This document shows, in pieces, positions 1-10,100 of a stretch of DNA of 64,000 nt; position 1 is the first letter of the stretch; each line of letters opens with the position of its first letter. The position numbers and the translations under genes were made by a program. This DNA comes from an uncultured Collinsella sp. (GTDB lineage Bacteria > Actinomycetota > Coriobacteriia > Coriobacteriales > Coriobacteriaceae), in the NCBI GenBank assembly GCA_958427145.1, contig CAUAAZ010000001.1:79551-143550 (forward strand), given 5' to 3'. Under the pieces are notes generated by a model that was not told where the DNA came from, searched no databases, and saw nothing but the letters and a program-made list of their open reading frames with translations.

Positions 1-1700
1 ACAATGTGCACGTCGATACCGTCGGCAACCTTGGCTGCCATAAAGTCGGCGTCGCCAGACATGTCAGTCCACATGCCAGTCTCTTCGTTTTTGCGATAGG
101 CATCGGCCGGCGACAACACCTTAAACGTGGTAGACAGCGCATCGTCGTAGGTAAAGTAGGCGCCGGTCTCGGGCGCTTCGACCCCACCGTCAGCCGCCAT
201 GGCGCTGTTAACCAGATCGTTGAGCTCATCGATATCCAGCGCACCGATGCTGTAGAGCGTGTAATCGCCCACCGTGCCGCGGCTCGAAAGCACCATTACG
301 GCTTCGTTGGCAGACGTGGGCCAATGACCGGCGACAACATCGTACTGGCTGTCGAGCAGACTCTGGTCGTCAATCATCTCGTTAAAGACCGAGGTTCCCA
401 TGGATTCCATGCTCACCGTCGCCGCCGAGCTCGCGCCTCCGCTCATGGCCTCGGTCATGGCGTTGGGCACCAGCCGGACAGGCTTCTCATCGCCCTTGCC
501 GGCACGATAGACAACCGGCGATACACCGTAGCCGTACTGAATGGCGTTGACCTCTTTATCGATGCCGTCGCCACCGGCATCGAGCCATGCCTTAAAGCTC
601 GTCATGTCGTTGGACTTAACGCTCGCAAACATATCCTTTACGGCCGTGACCACAGGAATCTTATCGGTTCCCTTAGCCTTGCCGCCGGCACTGTCGTCGG
701 ACGAATCCACGTTTTCAGGCGAGTCATCATCCGCAGCCCCCTGCCCGCCCATCATGGAAGACAGGTCGTAGTCCTGCTTGGAGATCGTAAGCGGGTAACT
801 CGAGAGTGTATCCTCCTCGACCTTTTTGATGTAATTGTTCACGCCATTGGAGAGCGCCAGGATTGCCGCAATACCGATAATTCCAATCGAACCTGCAAAG
901 GCCGTCATGGCCGTACGGCCCTTTTTGGTCATAAGGTTTCGGGCAGAAAGCCCCAGCGCCGTCACAAAGCTCATCGAGGTTTTGCGCGTAGGCTTGGCCT
1001 CACGGCGCGTGGCCTTGGCAACATCAAAAGGGTCGGAATCGTCGGTAATCTTGCCGTCCGCCAGATTGACGATGCGCGTAGCGTACTGGTACGCCAGCTC
1101 GGGATTGTGCGTGACCATAATCACCAGACGGTCGCGCGCCACGTCCTTGAGCAGATCCATGACCTGCACGGATGTCGTTGAGTCCAGGGCGCCGGTCGGC
1201 TCGTCTGCCAGCACAATCTCGGGATCATTAATCAGGGCGCGGGCGATGGCCACGCGCTGCATCTGCCCGCCCGAAAGCTGACTCGGGCGCTTGTTAACGT
1301 GCTCGCCCAGGCCGACTTTCTCCAACGCCTCGCGCGCACGCTGGCGGCGCTCGGCATGCCCCACGCCCGTGAGCGTCAGCGCCAGCTCAACGTTTTCCAA
1401 AATGGTCTGATGCGGAATGAGGTTATAGCTCTGGAACACAAAGCCGATGCGGTTGTTGCGGTAGGCATCCCAATCGCGATCGTGAAAGTCCTTGGTCGAA
1501 ATACCGTCGATCAGCAGGTCGCCCGAGTCAAAGTGGTCGAGTCCGCCGATAACGTTGAGCATCGTAGTTTTGCCCGACCCCGAAGGTCCCAGAATGGCCA
1601 CGAACTCGTTATCCCGAAAAGACAGGCTCACGCTGTCGAGCGCCACCTGCGTAAACGACTGCGTAACGTACCTTTTGCAAATACCTTTGAGCTCCAACAT
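1..1700 (-). CDS. ABC transporter, fused ATP-binding and FtsX-like permease protein (3' end outside window)
   Basis: The start is the ATG at 1700; the frame stays open to the window edge, giving about 566 residues. The N-terminal 225 residues are an ABC ATPase: Walker A GPSGSGKTT at about 38-46, signature LSGGQMQR, Walker B IVLADEPTGALD. A basic linker and one membrane segment (about residues 270-295) follow, then a large extracellular region like the MacB periplasmic domain. Further permease helices should lie beyond the window. This is the MacB/LolD-FtsX layout used for export of peptides or drugs or for lipoprotein handling; the substrate cannot be read. An open frame on the opposite strand over the same bases is a GC-driven shadow. 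Confidence 0.9.
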   Translation of the reverse strand, partial: MLELKGICKRYVTQSFTQVALDSVSLSFRDNEFVAILGPSGSGKTTMLNVIGGLDHFDSGDLLIDGISTKDFHDRDWDAYRNNRIGFVFQSYNLIPHQTILENVELALTLTGVGHAERRQRAREALEKVGLGEHVNKRPSQLSGGQMQRVAIARALINDPEIVLADEPTGALDSTTSVQVMDLLKDVARDRLVIMVTHNPELAYQYATRIVNLADGKITDDSDPFDVAKATRREAKPTRKTSMSFVTALGLSARNLMTKKGRTAMTAFAGSIGIIGIAAILALSNGVNNYIKKVEEDTLSSYPLTISKQDYDLSSMMGGQGAADDDSPENVDSSDDSAGGKAKGTDKIPVVTAVKDMFASVKSNDMTSFKAWLDAGGDGIDKEVNAIQYGYGVSPVVYRAGKGDEKPVRLVPNAMTEAMSGGASSAATVSMESMGTSVFNEMIDDQSLLDSQYDVVAGHWPTSANEAVMVLSSRGTVGDYTLYSIGALDIDELNDLVNSAMAADGGVEAPETGAYFTYDDALSTTFKVLSPADAYRKNEETGMWTDMSGDADFMAAKVADGIDVHI

Positions 1701-1853
1701 GGACGGCAACCTCTCCCACGCGGGCGCACTCGCCCGCTCTCCCCCGCCGTTCGTATTCGACGCGTTTGTCCTACTCTATCCCCATTTTTCACCGACGCCA
1801 GTGAGGAATGTAGGGAACCGCATCAAAAAACGAACGGGACGGCGCCCAAAAGA

Positions 1854-1875
1854 AGAGGTCCCGAGTGGGACCTCT
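1854..1875 (-). terminator. Hairpin terminator of the TlpA-like operon
   Basis: A perfect 9-bp stem (AGAGGTCCC / GGGACCTCT) with a GAGT loop is followed on the minus strand by TTCTTTT. It lies 80 bases past the thioredoxin stop and should end the leftward redox-cassette transcript. Confidence 0.6.
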
Positions 1876-1954
1876 ATATGGTGGAGCTTATCTTGAAAGG
1901 TAGCGGACTACTTCGCACAGCGGCGCACGATCATCGCGATGCTTTACGTGTTTT

Positions 1955-2374
1955 TTACTGCTCGCTATTCGCAATCGCCTGGTCGATAAGTTTGTTGAGT
2001 GCTGCGCGCTGCTCGGCGGAGCTGATGGCTCCCACGATGGGCTCCCCTACGATGTTGCCATTCTGATCGATGACATACGTTGTCGGGAACGAGAACAAAT
2101 TTGACGTGAACTTACCGGCCTCGCTATCCGACTTGAACCAGATGTTCTTATACGTCACGCCCTTCTTGCTCAGCACGTCCTTGGCATCTGCAATCTCGCC
2201 CTTGTTGCCATCGAGCGTAAAGGAATTGACGCCCACGACCTGGCCGCCCTTCTTGGCAAGCTCCTGATTCAGTTTCTCAAGATCGCCCAGCTCGCCCACG
2301 CACGGCTTGCAAGTAGTGAACCAGAAGTTCATGACGGTGACCTTGTTCTTAGAGAACAGCTCGTCGCTGTTCAC
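1955..2374 (-). pseudogene. Thioredoxin (TlpA-like) half of a frameshifted lipoprotein
   Basis: This half encodes a TlpA/ResA-type thioredoxin fold with the active site FWFTTCKPC and the cis-Pro region FPTTYVID. It begins in the middle of the domain at a chance GTG that overlaps the stop of the upstream half, with no ribosome site. Restoring one base near 2394-2398 joins both halves as FTGQDLDGNDVNSDELF, the usual pre-strand of this family. The intact protein would be a membrane-anchored extracytoplasmic thiol-disulfide oxidoreductase working with the adjacent 4Fe-4S membrane protein. A sequencing error would give the same picture. Confidence 0.8.
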
Positions 2375-2931
2375 GTCGTTGCCATCCAGGTCCTGCCCGT
2401 AAAGCTGGGGAACTTCGTCGCCTCGCTCGAAGCATTGGCACCAGCCGTCATGCCAGCGGTCGAAGCGTCGACGCTCTCGCCTGCACTCGGCGTGCTTCCA
2501 CAGCCGGGGAACTCCTTCTCCAGGCTCTCGAGCTTGTCCTCGATCTCCTTGATCTGCTGTGCACCGGCCTTGAGCGTCTTAAGCTCATCCGCCGTGAACT
2601 CATCCTTGGCACCATCGATGGTCTTGAGCAGGAAATCGCCGTAATTGCTGCCATCCTCAATCATTGCCGAGTCTTTATTTGCCGCATTGAATACCTTTTC
2701 CCAGAGCGCGTTATCACTCGAAAAGATATCGTTCTCCTTCTGCATGAGCTTCGCATACAGCTCGGCGGCCTCGTCGGCATTGGCCGGCTTCTGCGCAGTG
2801 AGTTCTGCGATCTTAGGATCGGAGCTCGCAGATTCGTTCGCATTGCCACCGGGCGCCGAACATGCCACAAGGCACAAGGCCAATACCGGCACCATAAACA
2901 GGGCCGCAATCTTAGAAAGCTTCATGGTCAT
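2371..2931 (-). pseudogene. N-terminal half of the TlpA-like redox lipoprotein, ending in a frameshift
   Basis: It starts MTMKLSKIAALF, followed by a hydrophobic signal and the lipobox LVAC, so the product is a lipoprotein. A helical, acidic 100-residue region (about 35-140) with CG near residue 144 follows, then a Ser/Ala-rich linker. The last residues (GRTWMATT, then TGA) come from a shifted frame; the proper continuation lies in the other frame of the next ORF. The single missing base lies in the run around 2394-2398. The signal and linker would place the thioredoxin domain outside the membrane. Confidence 0.8.
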
Positions 2932-2954
2932 TCCTCCGTTTTGTCGAAGCTTGT

Positions 2955-3857
2955 TTACTTTTTATCGGCGGTCAAGGGAAGCTTTTCCGCCGACACATCC
3001 AGGCCATAGCGATAGCTGATGGCATCGACAGGACAGGCCCCGATGCACTTTCCGCACCGGATACATTCGGCATGATTGGGCGTGCGGACCACATCAACGT
3101 CCATCTGACAAACCTTTGAGCACTTGCCGCATGAGACGCATTTGCATGCATCGACCCGAATCCCCAGTAGGGACACCTTATTCATGAGCGCATAAAATGC
3201 GCCAAGCGGGCAAATCCATTTGCAGAAGGGGCGGTAGAACAAAACGCTCAGCACTACCACGGCAATGAGAACGGCAAGTTTCCAAGTAAAGAGCTGTCCC
3301 AACGCAGATCGAATGCCGGCATTGGCAATGGCCAGCGGAATGGCGCCCTCGAGCACGCCCTGCGGACAGATGTACTTACAAAAGAACGGGTCGCCCATGC
3401 CCACGTCGTTAACCACCAAGACGGGCAGCAGCACCACGGCAAACAGCAGCACGACGTACTTGATGTACGTAAGCGGCTTAAGCTTTTTCGTGGAGAACTT
3501 TTTGCCGGGAATCTTGTGAAGCAGCTCCTGAAGCCAGCCAAACGGGCACAGAAAGCCGCATACAAAGCGTCCCAGCAGCGCGCCGAGCAAAATGAGCGTA
3601 CCGGTAACATAGTAAGAAAAGTTGAACTTGGATGAACCTACCACCGACTGGAACGACCCGATGGGGCACGCACCCGATGCCGCAGGGCACGAATAGCAGT
3701 TAAGCCCGGGTACGCAGACTGTTTTTCCCGCGCCCTGATAGATGCCGCCTTTAGCAAAGTTTGGCAGGTGAATGTTGGTAATAAGTGTTGCCGCCGCCTG
3801 AATGAATCCGCGAAATCGGGCCAAAACATGCGACGCAGTGTTTTCTCTTTTATCCAA
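2955..3857 (-). CDS. NapH/YccM-like 4Fe-4S polyferredoxin membrane protein
   Basis: A polytopic membrane protein of about 300 residues. It has two membrane-proximal Cys pairs of the NapH type (CGFLCPFGW and CKWICPLGAF), an early loop CYSCPAASGACPIG, and two classic 4Fe-4S ferredoxin motifs near the C-terminus (CVSCGKCSKVC and CIRCGKCIGAC). The TTG start at 3857 is chosen because a GGAG lies 10 bases upstream and the frame then overlaps the stop of the small upstream gene; the upstream ATG at 3944 lies inside that gene. By family it carries electrons across the membrane, here probably to the TlpA-like lipoprotein 20 bases downstream. Confidence 0.88.
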   Translation of the reverse strand: MDKRENTASHVLARFRGFIQAAATLITNIHLPNFAKGGIYQGAGKTVCVPGLNCYSCPAASGACPIGSFQSVVGSSKFNFSYYVTGTLILLGALLGRFVCGFLCPFGWLQELLHKIPGKKFSTKKLKPLTYIKYVVLLFAVVLLPVLVVNDVGMGDPFFCKYICPQGVLEGAIPLAIANAGIRSALGQLFTWKLAVLIAVVVLSVLFYRPFCKWICPLGAFYALMNKVSLLGIRVDACKCVSCGKCSKVCQMDVDVVRTPNHAECIRCGKCIGACPVDAISYRYGLDVSAEKLPLTADKK

Positions 3858-3996
3858 TTCCGATACACTCCAAGCACAGCCTAATCGCTTTGGCCAGCAC
3901 GGCATCCGCCTCGCCACGCATAACGCCAAAGCACACCATGGCAATTCCGACGATCAACAAAGCGACCTGTACCACGGGTTTTACCGCTTTGAACAA
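3850..3996 (-). CDS. Small CD1871A-family CXXC-motif membrane protein
   Basis: A 48-residue protein with one hydrophobic helix (VVQVALLIVGIAMVCFGVM) and a C-terminal CLEC motif. It matches the layout of the CD1871A family found beside 4Fe-4S and TlpA proteins. The TTG at 3996 is the preferred start because AGGAG lies 8 bases upstream; the in-frame GTG at 4005 abuts that ribosome site and is unlikely. Its stop overlaps the TTG start of the 4Fe-4S gene, suggesting translational coupling. Its role is inferred as a redox partner; no function is proven. Confidence 0.75.
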   Translation of the reverse strand: MFKAVKPVVQVALLIVGIAMVCFGVMRGEADAVLAKAIRLCLECIGIG

Positions 3997-4086
3997 CCCA
4001 ATCACTCCTTTCGTTACGCGACCATTGGACCATATCGACTATAAAATCCGTGTTAAGCGCGATTTGAAATGTGCAAGGAGACTGTT

Positions 4087-4761
4087 ATGCGTATTTTGAT
4101 CGTCGAGGACGAGCAGGCGCTGTGTGATGCAATCGCGCGCAGCTTGCGAAACTTGGCGTACAGCGTCGACTGCTGTCACGACGGACAGGAAGCGCTCGAC
4201 CTACTGGACGTTGAGGCCTTCGACCTCGTGGTACTCGACCTCAACCTTCCCCGTATCGACGGCATGACCGTACTCAGGGAACTTAGGAAAACTGACTGCG
4301 AGACTAAGGTACTGATTCTGTCCGCACGTGGCGAAGTATCCGATAAAGTTGCCGGACTCGATGCCGGCGCCAACGATTACCTCACCAAGCCGTTTCATCT
4401 GGACGAGCTTGCGGCAAGGATTCGCAGCCTTACCCTAAGACGCTTTACACAAAGCGACATAGTTTTAACCTGCGGAAAGCTCAGCTTTGACACCAAGGCG
4501 CGCATCGCTTCTGTGGACAGCGAGGCTTTATCTCTTACGCGCAAGGAAACGGGAATCATGGAATACCTGATGCTTAATCAGGGGCGTCCGGTAAGTCAGG
4601 AGGAGCTTATCGAGCACGTTTGGGATAGCAGCGTAAACAGCTTCAGCAACGCAACCCGCGTTCACATCTCGTCACTCCGCAAAAAGCTACGCAGCGCTTT
4701 GGGATACGACCCGATTCGCAATCGGATTGGAGAGGGCTACGTTATGGAGGATAGCGAATGA
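4087..4761 (+). CDS. OmpR-family response regulator
   Basis: A 224-residue receiver plus winged-helix protein. The phospho-acceptor is Asp51 (VVLDLNLP), with the acidic pocket EDE at 8-10 and the switch Lys in LTKPF. The C-terminal domain has the OmpR winged helix (residues 130-222). The ATG at 4087 is used because AAGGAG lies 7 bases upstream; an in-frame ATG 18 bases earlier has no such site. The stop overlaps the kinase start by ATGA. It is divergent from the redox cassette and may control it. Confidence 0.93.
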   Translation: MRILIVEDEQALCDAIARSLRNLAYSVDCCHDGQEALDLLDVEAFDLVVLDLNLPRIDGMTVLRELRKTDCETKVLILSARGEVSDKVAGLDAGANDYLTKPFHLDELAARIRSLTLRRFTQSDIVLTCGKLSFDTKARIASVDSEALSLTRKETGIMEYLMLNQGRPVSQEELIEHVWDSSVNSFSNATRVHISSLRKKLRSALGYDPIRNRIGEGYVMEDSE

Positions 4762-5909
4762 AAAGGCTTTCCCTTCAATGGCGCATAACGATTATGACGG
4801 CACTGCTCACGTGTGCGGCATGCGTGCTGACGAACTGCCTGGTCGGCTATACGGGCATGCGCTACATGGATGCCATCGGCAGTAACATCTCGGCCTTTAA
4901 CGCAACCGGCGAAGATTCGCCCCAGGCGTTCGACCCAACGAAAGCGACCCCCGATGACAAGGTCACGATCGTCGTAAACGACGCACAGGAGTCTTTTGGC
5001 ACGACGACCTGGTACATCACGGCTGGAGTCACACTTCTTGGCGGCGCGCTAGCATACTTTGCGAGCGGCCGTGCACTCAAACCGCTACGGGCTTTTGCAG
5101 CCCAGGTTGAGCGTGTGCAGCCTGACAACCTAAGCGAAATCAGGCTCAGTGAAGATGTGCCCACCGAGTTACAGCGATGCAGCGCCTCTTTCAACGACAT
5201 GATCGCCCGTCTTGGCGAAGGGTTCTCTGCGCAGCGTCAGTTTACCGGCAACGCCGCACACGAGCTGCGCACCCCGCTCGCCCTTATGCAAGCACAGATT
5301 GAACTATTCATCTCCGAGCACTCCGGTTTGCAACCCGAAACAGCCGAGCTGCTCGGCCTGCTACAAGAACAAACCGAGCGCATGTCTCGAATGACCAAGG
5401 TATTACTCGAGATGAGTGAGCTCCGCAGCGTTCCTTGCGAGGACGATGTTGAACTCGGTCCCTTGTCCGAAGAGGTCCTCACCGACCTTGCGCCACTTGC
5501 CGAGGATAAGGGCGTAACCCTCGATTGCGCCGGAGACGCTTTGACAATCGGAAGTGATACGCTCCTCTATCGACTGGTGTTTAACCTGGTCGAAAACGCC
5601 ATCCGTTACAGCCGCTCCGGCTCGACTGTCAACGTCTCCATCAGCGGCAGCGACAGCCACGTGCTCCTGCGAGTCAAAGATGAGGGCCCGGGAATACCCA
5701 AGCAGTACCGAGAGAGCATCTTCCAGCCGTTCTTTCGTCTAGACAAATCCCGCAGCAGGGCATACGGCGGCGCAGGACTCGGGCTAGCGCTTGTTTGGGA
5801 GATTGCAGCACTTCACGGTGGCACGGTAGAGGTCGAAGCAAGTTCCGAGAACGGGACTACCATGCTCGTAAGCCTTCCAAAACGATCCGCAGCGTTAACC
5901 GAACAGTAA
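4758..5909 (+). CDS. Two-component sensor histidine kinase
   Basis: A 383-residue HisKA/HATPase_c kinase. Two membrane segments (about 10-32 and 84-104) flank a short 50-residue external domain, then come a HAMP-like stretch, the H-box AAHELRTPL with His168, the N-box LVENAIRYS and the G-boxes DEGPGIP and GAGLGLALV. It overlaps the response regulator by 4 bases and surely phosphorylates it. The small sensor domain resembles those of envelope-stress or antimicrobial-peptide sensors; the signal is unknown. Confidence 0.93.
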   Translation: MKRLSLQWRITIMTALLTCAACVLTNCLVGYTGMRYMDAIGSNISAFNATGEDSPQAFDPTKATPDDKVTIVVNDAQESFGTTTWYITAGVTLLGGALAYFASGRALKPLRAFAAQVERVQPDNLSEIRLSEDVPTELQRCSASFNDMIARLGEGFSAQRQFTGNAAHELRTPLALMQAQIELFISEHSGLQPETAELLGLLQEQTERMSRMTKVLLEMSELRSVPCEDDVELGPLSEEVLTDLAPLAEDKGVTLDCAGDALTIGSDTLLYRLVFNLVENAIRYSRSGSTVNVSISGSDSHVLLRVKDEGPGIPKQYRESIFQPFFRLDKSRSRAYGGAGLGLALVWEIAALHGGTVEVEASSENGTTMLVSLPKRSAALTEQ

Positions 5910-5976
5910 AACGAAAAGGGTCCCGAGCAACAGGGGTACAATTGCTGCATTGTTGCCACCTGATGGGAGATGGAAG

Positions 5977-6981
5977 ATGGACTGCGATGGCTACCCGCGC
6001 ATTCCCATGCCGTTGATGTGCACTGCCTTTGTGCCGGGGCAGATTGACGCTGCGGTTACAAGCATTTCCGACCCCGATTCGCGCACCATCGCCACGGCAG
6101 AAGCGCTGTACTTTCGCGGACAGGCCACCCTCGCTGCCAAGACGGCACGCCCCTATCTTGACGCCACCGACCCCGCACTGCGCTATTCCGCATGCCTTAT
6201 CTGCGGATATGCCAGTCTGTCGCTCAATCGTATCGCCGATGCCCGCCGTTGCCTTGCGGGCATCCTCGATACGCCAACTGACGAGGAATCGCCCGCCGTC
6301 CACGCCACGCATATCCTATTCGCCTCCGCCGCGAGCGTCCTGCTGCACTTGCCTTCCCCGTATTCCGCCGAAGAGTTTTATCCGCTTGCGGCGCATCTGC
6401 CCGAAGGCCTGCGCCTGTTCGCCAGCTACGTGATGGCGCATGCCCTGTACCTGCGCGGCGAATATGGCCGCAGTCTGGGCATGGCGGAAAACGCCCTGAT
6501 CATGAAACAGGGAAGCTATCCCATCTCGGAGCTGTTCCTGCACCTGTCGGCTTCCATGGCATGCATGAGCCTCAAGGATATCGACGCCGCAAAGGCACAC
6601 TTCGGAACCGCTTGGAACATTGCGCGCCCTGACGGCCTTATCGAGCTCATCGGCGAGCACCACGGCCTTTTGCAGGGGCTTATCGAGGCGTGCTTAAAAT
6701 CGCAATACCCCGACGATTTCGCTCGCATCATCGAGATCACGTACCGCTTCAGCTACGGCTGGCGGCGCATCCACAACCCCGATTCGGGCGAGGACGTGGC
6801 CGACGATTTAACGACCACGGAGTTCACCATGGCCATGCTCGCCTGCCGCGGATGGACCAACGCTGAAATCGCACGCCACATGGGAGTATCGCCGGGCACC
6901 GTTAAAAACCGCCTATCAGGAGTGTATGCCAAGCTTGGTATCGGAACCCGCGCCGAGCTGGTCGCGCATATGTTGCGTTAG
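5977..6981 (+). CDS. LuxR-family transcriptional regulator
   Basis: A 334-residue protein. The first 260 residues are helical and repeat-like, rich in Ala and Leu, suggesting a TPR-type sensor region. The last 60 residues are a LuxR/GerE helix-turn-helix (TTTEFTMAMLACRGWTNAEI, then GVSPGTVKNRL). The start at 5977 has GGGAG 8 bases upstream; an in-frame TTG at 5950 has none. No receiver domain or phospho-acceptor site is seen, so the input may be protein-protein contact. The gene stands alone, 67 bases after the kinase, and precedes the large surface protein. Confidence 0.85.
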   Translation: MDCDGYPRIPMPLMCTAFVPGQIDAAVTSISDPDSRTIATAEALYFRGQATLAAKTARPYLDATDPALRYSACLICGYASLSLNRIADARRCLAGILDTPTDEESPAVHATHILFASAASVLLHLPSPYSAEEFYPLAAHLPEGLRLFASYVMAHALYLRGEYGRSLGMAENALIMKQGSYPISELFLHLSASMACMSLKDIDAAKAHFGTAWNIARPDGLIELIGEHHGLLQGLIEACLKSQYPDDFARIIEITYRFSYGWRRIHNPDSGEDVADDLTTTEFTMAMLACRGWTNAEIARHMGVSPGTVKNRLSGVYAKLGIGTRAELVAHMLR

Positions 6982-7136
6982 CGACCGAACTGCCAAGCGC
7001 ATCGAACGCGTTCCGGAACCCGGCGCTTCGCTCGATCAATTTGGACATTTTGACCCTTGAACGGCACTACCGCCACGGGGCGCCTTCTCGCAAAATTTGA
7101 TTATTTCCACCGATGTTTGCGGGATGGGAGCCAAAG

Positions 7137-10100
7137 ATGCTTGATCGCCGTTCGTTACTTGTTGCCGGAGCGTCCTCGCTGGCGAGCATTATGTTGCCCC
7201 GCGTGCCGGGAAGCGCAAACGCCTTCATATTGCCGTTCGCGCCCACCGAAGCCTATGCCGACGAAAAAGACCCTTTCAGGGTGCTCGTTCTCTCGCGCAC
7301 CATGTTCGGTGTGGTCGTGGTCGACGTCGCCAACAAGAATACGCCCATCACGGGTGCCCAGGTCACACTCACATCGCGCTATGCCGCAGGCAAGCAGCTC
7401 ACCGCCGCTACCGATGACGAAGGCACGGCCATCTTTGAGGTCGCGCCGCTTTCAGAAGGCTACGTGGACGAGGCGACGCTTCTCGACGCGTATGACTTTA
7501 ACGGCGGCATCTCCATTAGCATGGCGGGCTACCGCGATGTCGAGATTCCCCTCGCGCGTGTCCAAGGCGGCACCGCCATTACCGCACCCACACGTCCGCT
7601 CTCCGATGGCGAGCCGTACTTTCGCCAGCTCACATTCGACGAATGGGACATCCAGTACGCCGACGCCACGTTTATGGCAATGCCAGCGGACGAAGCAGCA
7701 AACGATCAGCCCGACACGCACGCTTTTACCGTGCAGGCCCATCTGCCGCAGGGCGGGCAGGCAACGTTGCATATCAATAAAGTGATGCCCGCTGCGGGCA
7801 GCTCATCCGAAACCGTCACGCAGATTGGCCAAGTCAAGGCCAGCGCATCGGGTTCGGATAATCTGGCGACGTTCACACTCGAAGACAAGTTCCTCGACGC
7901 GGCATCGGGCCTTCTGGAAGAAGGGTGCAAGCTGCGCTTTGTGCTCGACTATCAGGGCAAAACCTACACGCTCTCATCCCCCATGGCCGTTGTCACCGCG
8001 CCGGCGGCAAAGGCGGAATCGGGCTCGACCACCATCATTCCCACCACCATGGACCAAGAGATCACTCCGTTTGATTTCCCCGCGGCGTTTCCCGGCATCG
8101 GCGGCAATAAGTTCACGTGCTGGATGCCCTCGTTCCCCATTTTGTTCGATTTCTCGTTTGCCGGGTACGTACTGTTTGGCGGAGGATACAAACCAGCCAG
8201 CTATATGAACGATTCGGGCAATCCGGATCCGGAGTACTGGAAGAAGTCACCGCGTGAGTCGGGCGCCAAGCAGGCAAACCGCTACCTCGACGAGATGGAG
8301 GGGAAGTGGAATCAGTACAAAAGTATGAGTGCCGGTTCGGGCACCGATCCAAGAAACACCAAGCTCCTTCGCCACCATTGCACGCCGCTGTTCACGATGG
8401 ATATCGCCACACAGCTGTACGGCTCGCTCGCCTACGATTGGGTGGGCAAAACCTGGGGCAACAACAACGACCCCGCATACGGCAATATTAAGGCACTCTT
8501 TCAAGTAAGAACCGACCTCAATTGGACCGAGCAGTTTACCCTAGGACCGGTGCCGTTTTTCCTAAACGTCAACCCCTGGGTGCTGGCGAAGCCGGCGCTC
8601 GCCGTGGGTGCCCACACGCACGGCAGCGGTGCGGCGTTTTTTAAAAACATTTCGCTCGACTATTCAAACACGTCGGGCTCGTTCACCATCCAAATCGGGT
8701 TTGCCGTCACCTTTGGCGCCGGCGTTGCAGGCGTCGCTTCGTCTGCCGTGCGCGGCGCCGCATCCCTCACGCTGTTCATTGGGTACGAGAAGGCAGATGG
8801 ACACCAGCTTCCGCGACTGCGCGTAGGTGCAGACGTCGATGTCGATGTGATACTCCAGTTCGTAATGTTCAAGTGGACCACCAAGGCTTGGTCGGGGTCG
8901 TGGCCCACACTCCTCGATTCGTGGAATATGTCGGTGAACAATGGCAACCAGTATGTGCTCCAGCGCTCTGAGCTCGCATTGGGTGGAGATACGCCTTACA
9001 CGTTGGATGCCTGTTTCGGCACGCCCGGCAACATCAAGGCGGGCGGTGTGCCGCAATTTATCGCATCGGCCACCATCGTCACCAACGCCGAGCTGCTCGC
9101 ACGCGCCGAGGTTAAGGCCGCTGTCGTAAACGTCGCGCCCGTCGTGCGCGATTGGGATCAAGCGGTCACGCGCATTGAGCTCGAGGCGAATGAAGAAAGC
9201 GACGACACGGGACAGATTGAGCATTTCGTCCATGCACTGATAGAGAACGACGAAAACGCCGCGCCGATGTATGAGTACACCTATATCGGGCAGGCGACGA
9301 ACGCCGTTGCGGACCCCAACGCCAATTCTGCTGGTGTATCGGAGGACGAGCGTGGCGGCATCAAGCCCTCGAGCGACAACGTGCTGTTTTCCGGCGTGCT
9401 CAGCGAAGCTCACATGAAGCTGGCAATGATTGCCGGCGTAGAATGCCTGTTCCGTATCGCCTCGGTGCGCTACGGCGACAATGGCCGCTCGCGCCTAGTG
9501 GTGCACACAAAGGCAAACGGCACGTGGTCTGCCCCCATGCCCGTGGACTTCCCCCTGGGCTTTGGCGAGGGCGACGTGGAGCGCGACGGCATATTCGATT
9601 ACGACTTCGACGTAGTGGAATATACGGACGGAAGAGAAAACCAGGACGCTTACGTGCTGCTGGTCTCGGGCGAGCGCCCCGACGGCGACAACACCCTTTT
9701 CGATACGGCAAGCACAGCCGGCATACTGTCCGTTGTGCGCCTGCGCATAAGCAACGACGGAGTTCGCGTGATGTCGCACACGTCGTGGCGCAGCATCTCG
9801 CGCGGCCGCCTTCAGGAGGATGGCCACCATTGTCTGCAGTGTCCACGCATCACGGTGGGCAGGACGCTGGTCGACGGGCGCCTGTCGGGCGCTTACCTCC
9901 ACCGCCGCGGAACCACCGCAGAAAAGGCGCTGGGCAATGAGGCAGAGGTTGCGCTGGAGTGCTTTACCCTGTGGTCGGACGTTTCGGGCGATAGCCTGAC
10001 GTTCCGTCAAGTTCTCCGCTTTCCGCAAGCACCGTCGAGTATCGAGCTGGGCGAGCCCGAGAATATCAACGGCAAAATGGTGGTGCCCGTTGCGTACGAG

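Noticed and set aside
6..1181. Long plus-strand open frame opposite the ABC transporter
   Set aside because: It lacks a ribosome site and homology, is rich in His/Arg as antisense frames are, and the minus strand carries clear ABC motifs.
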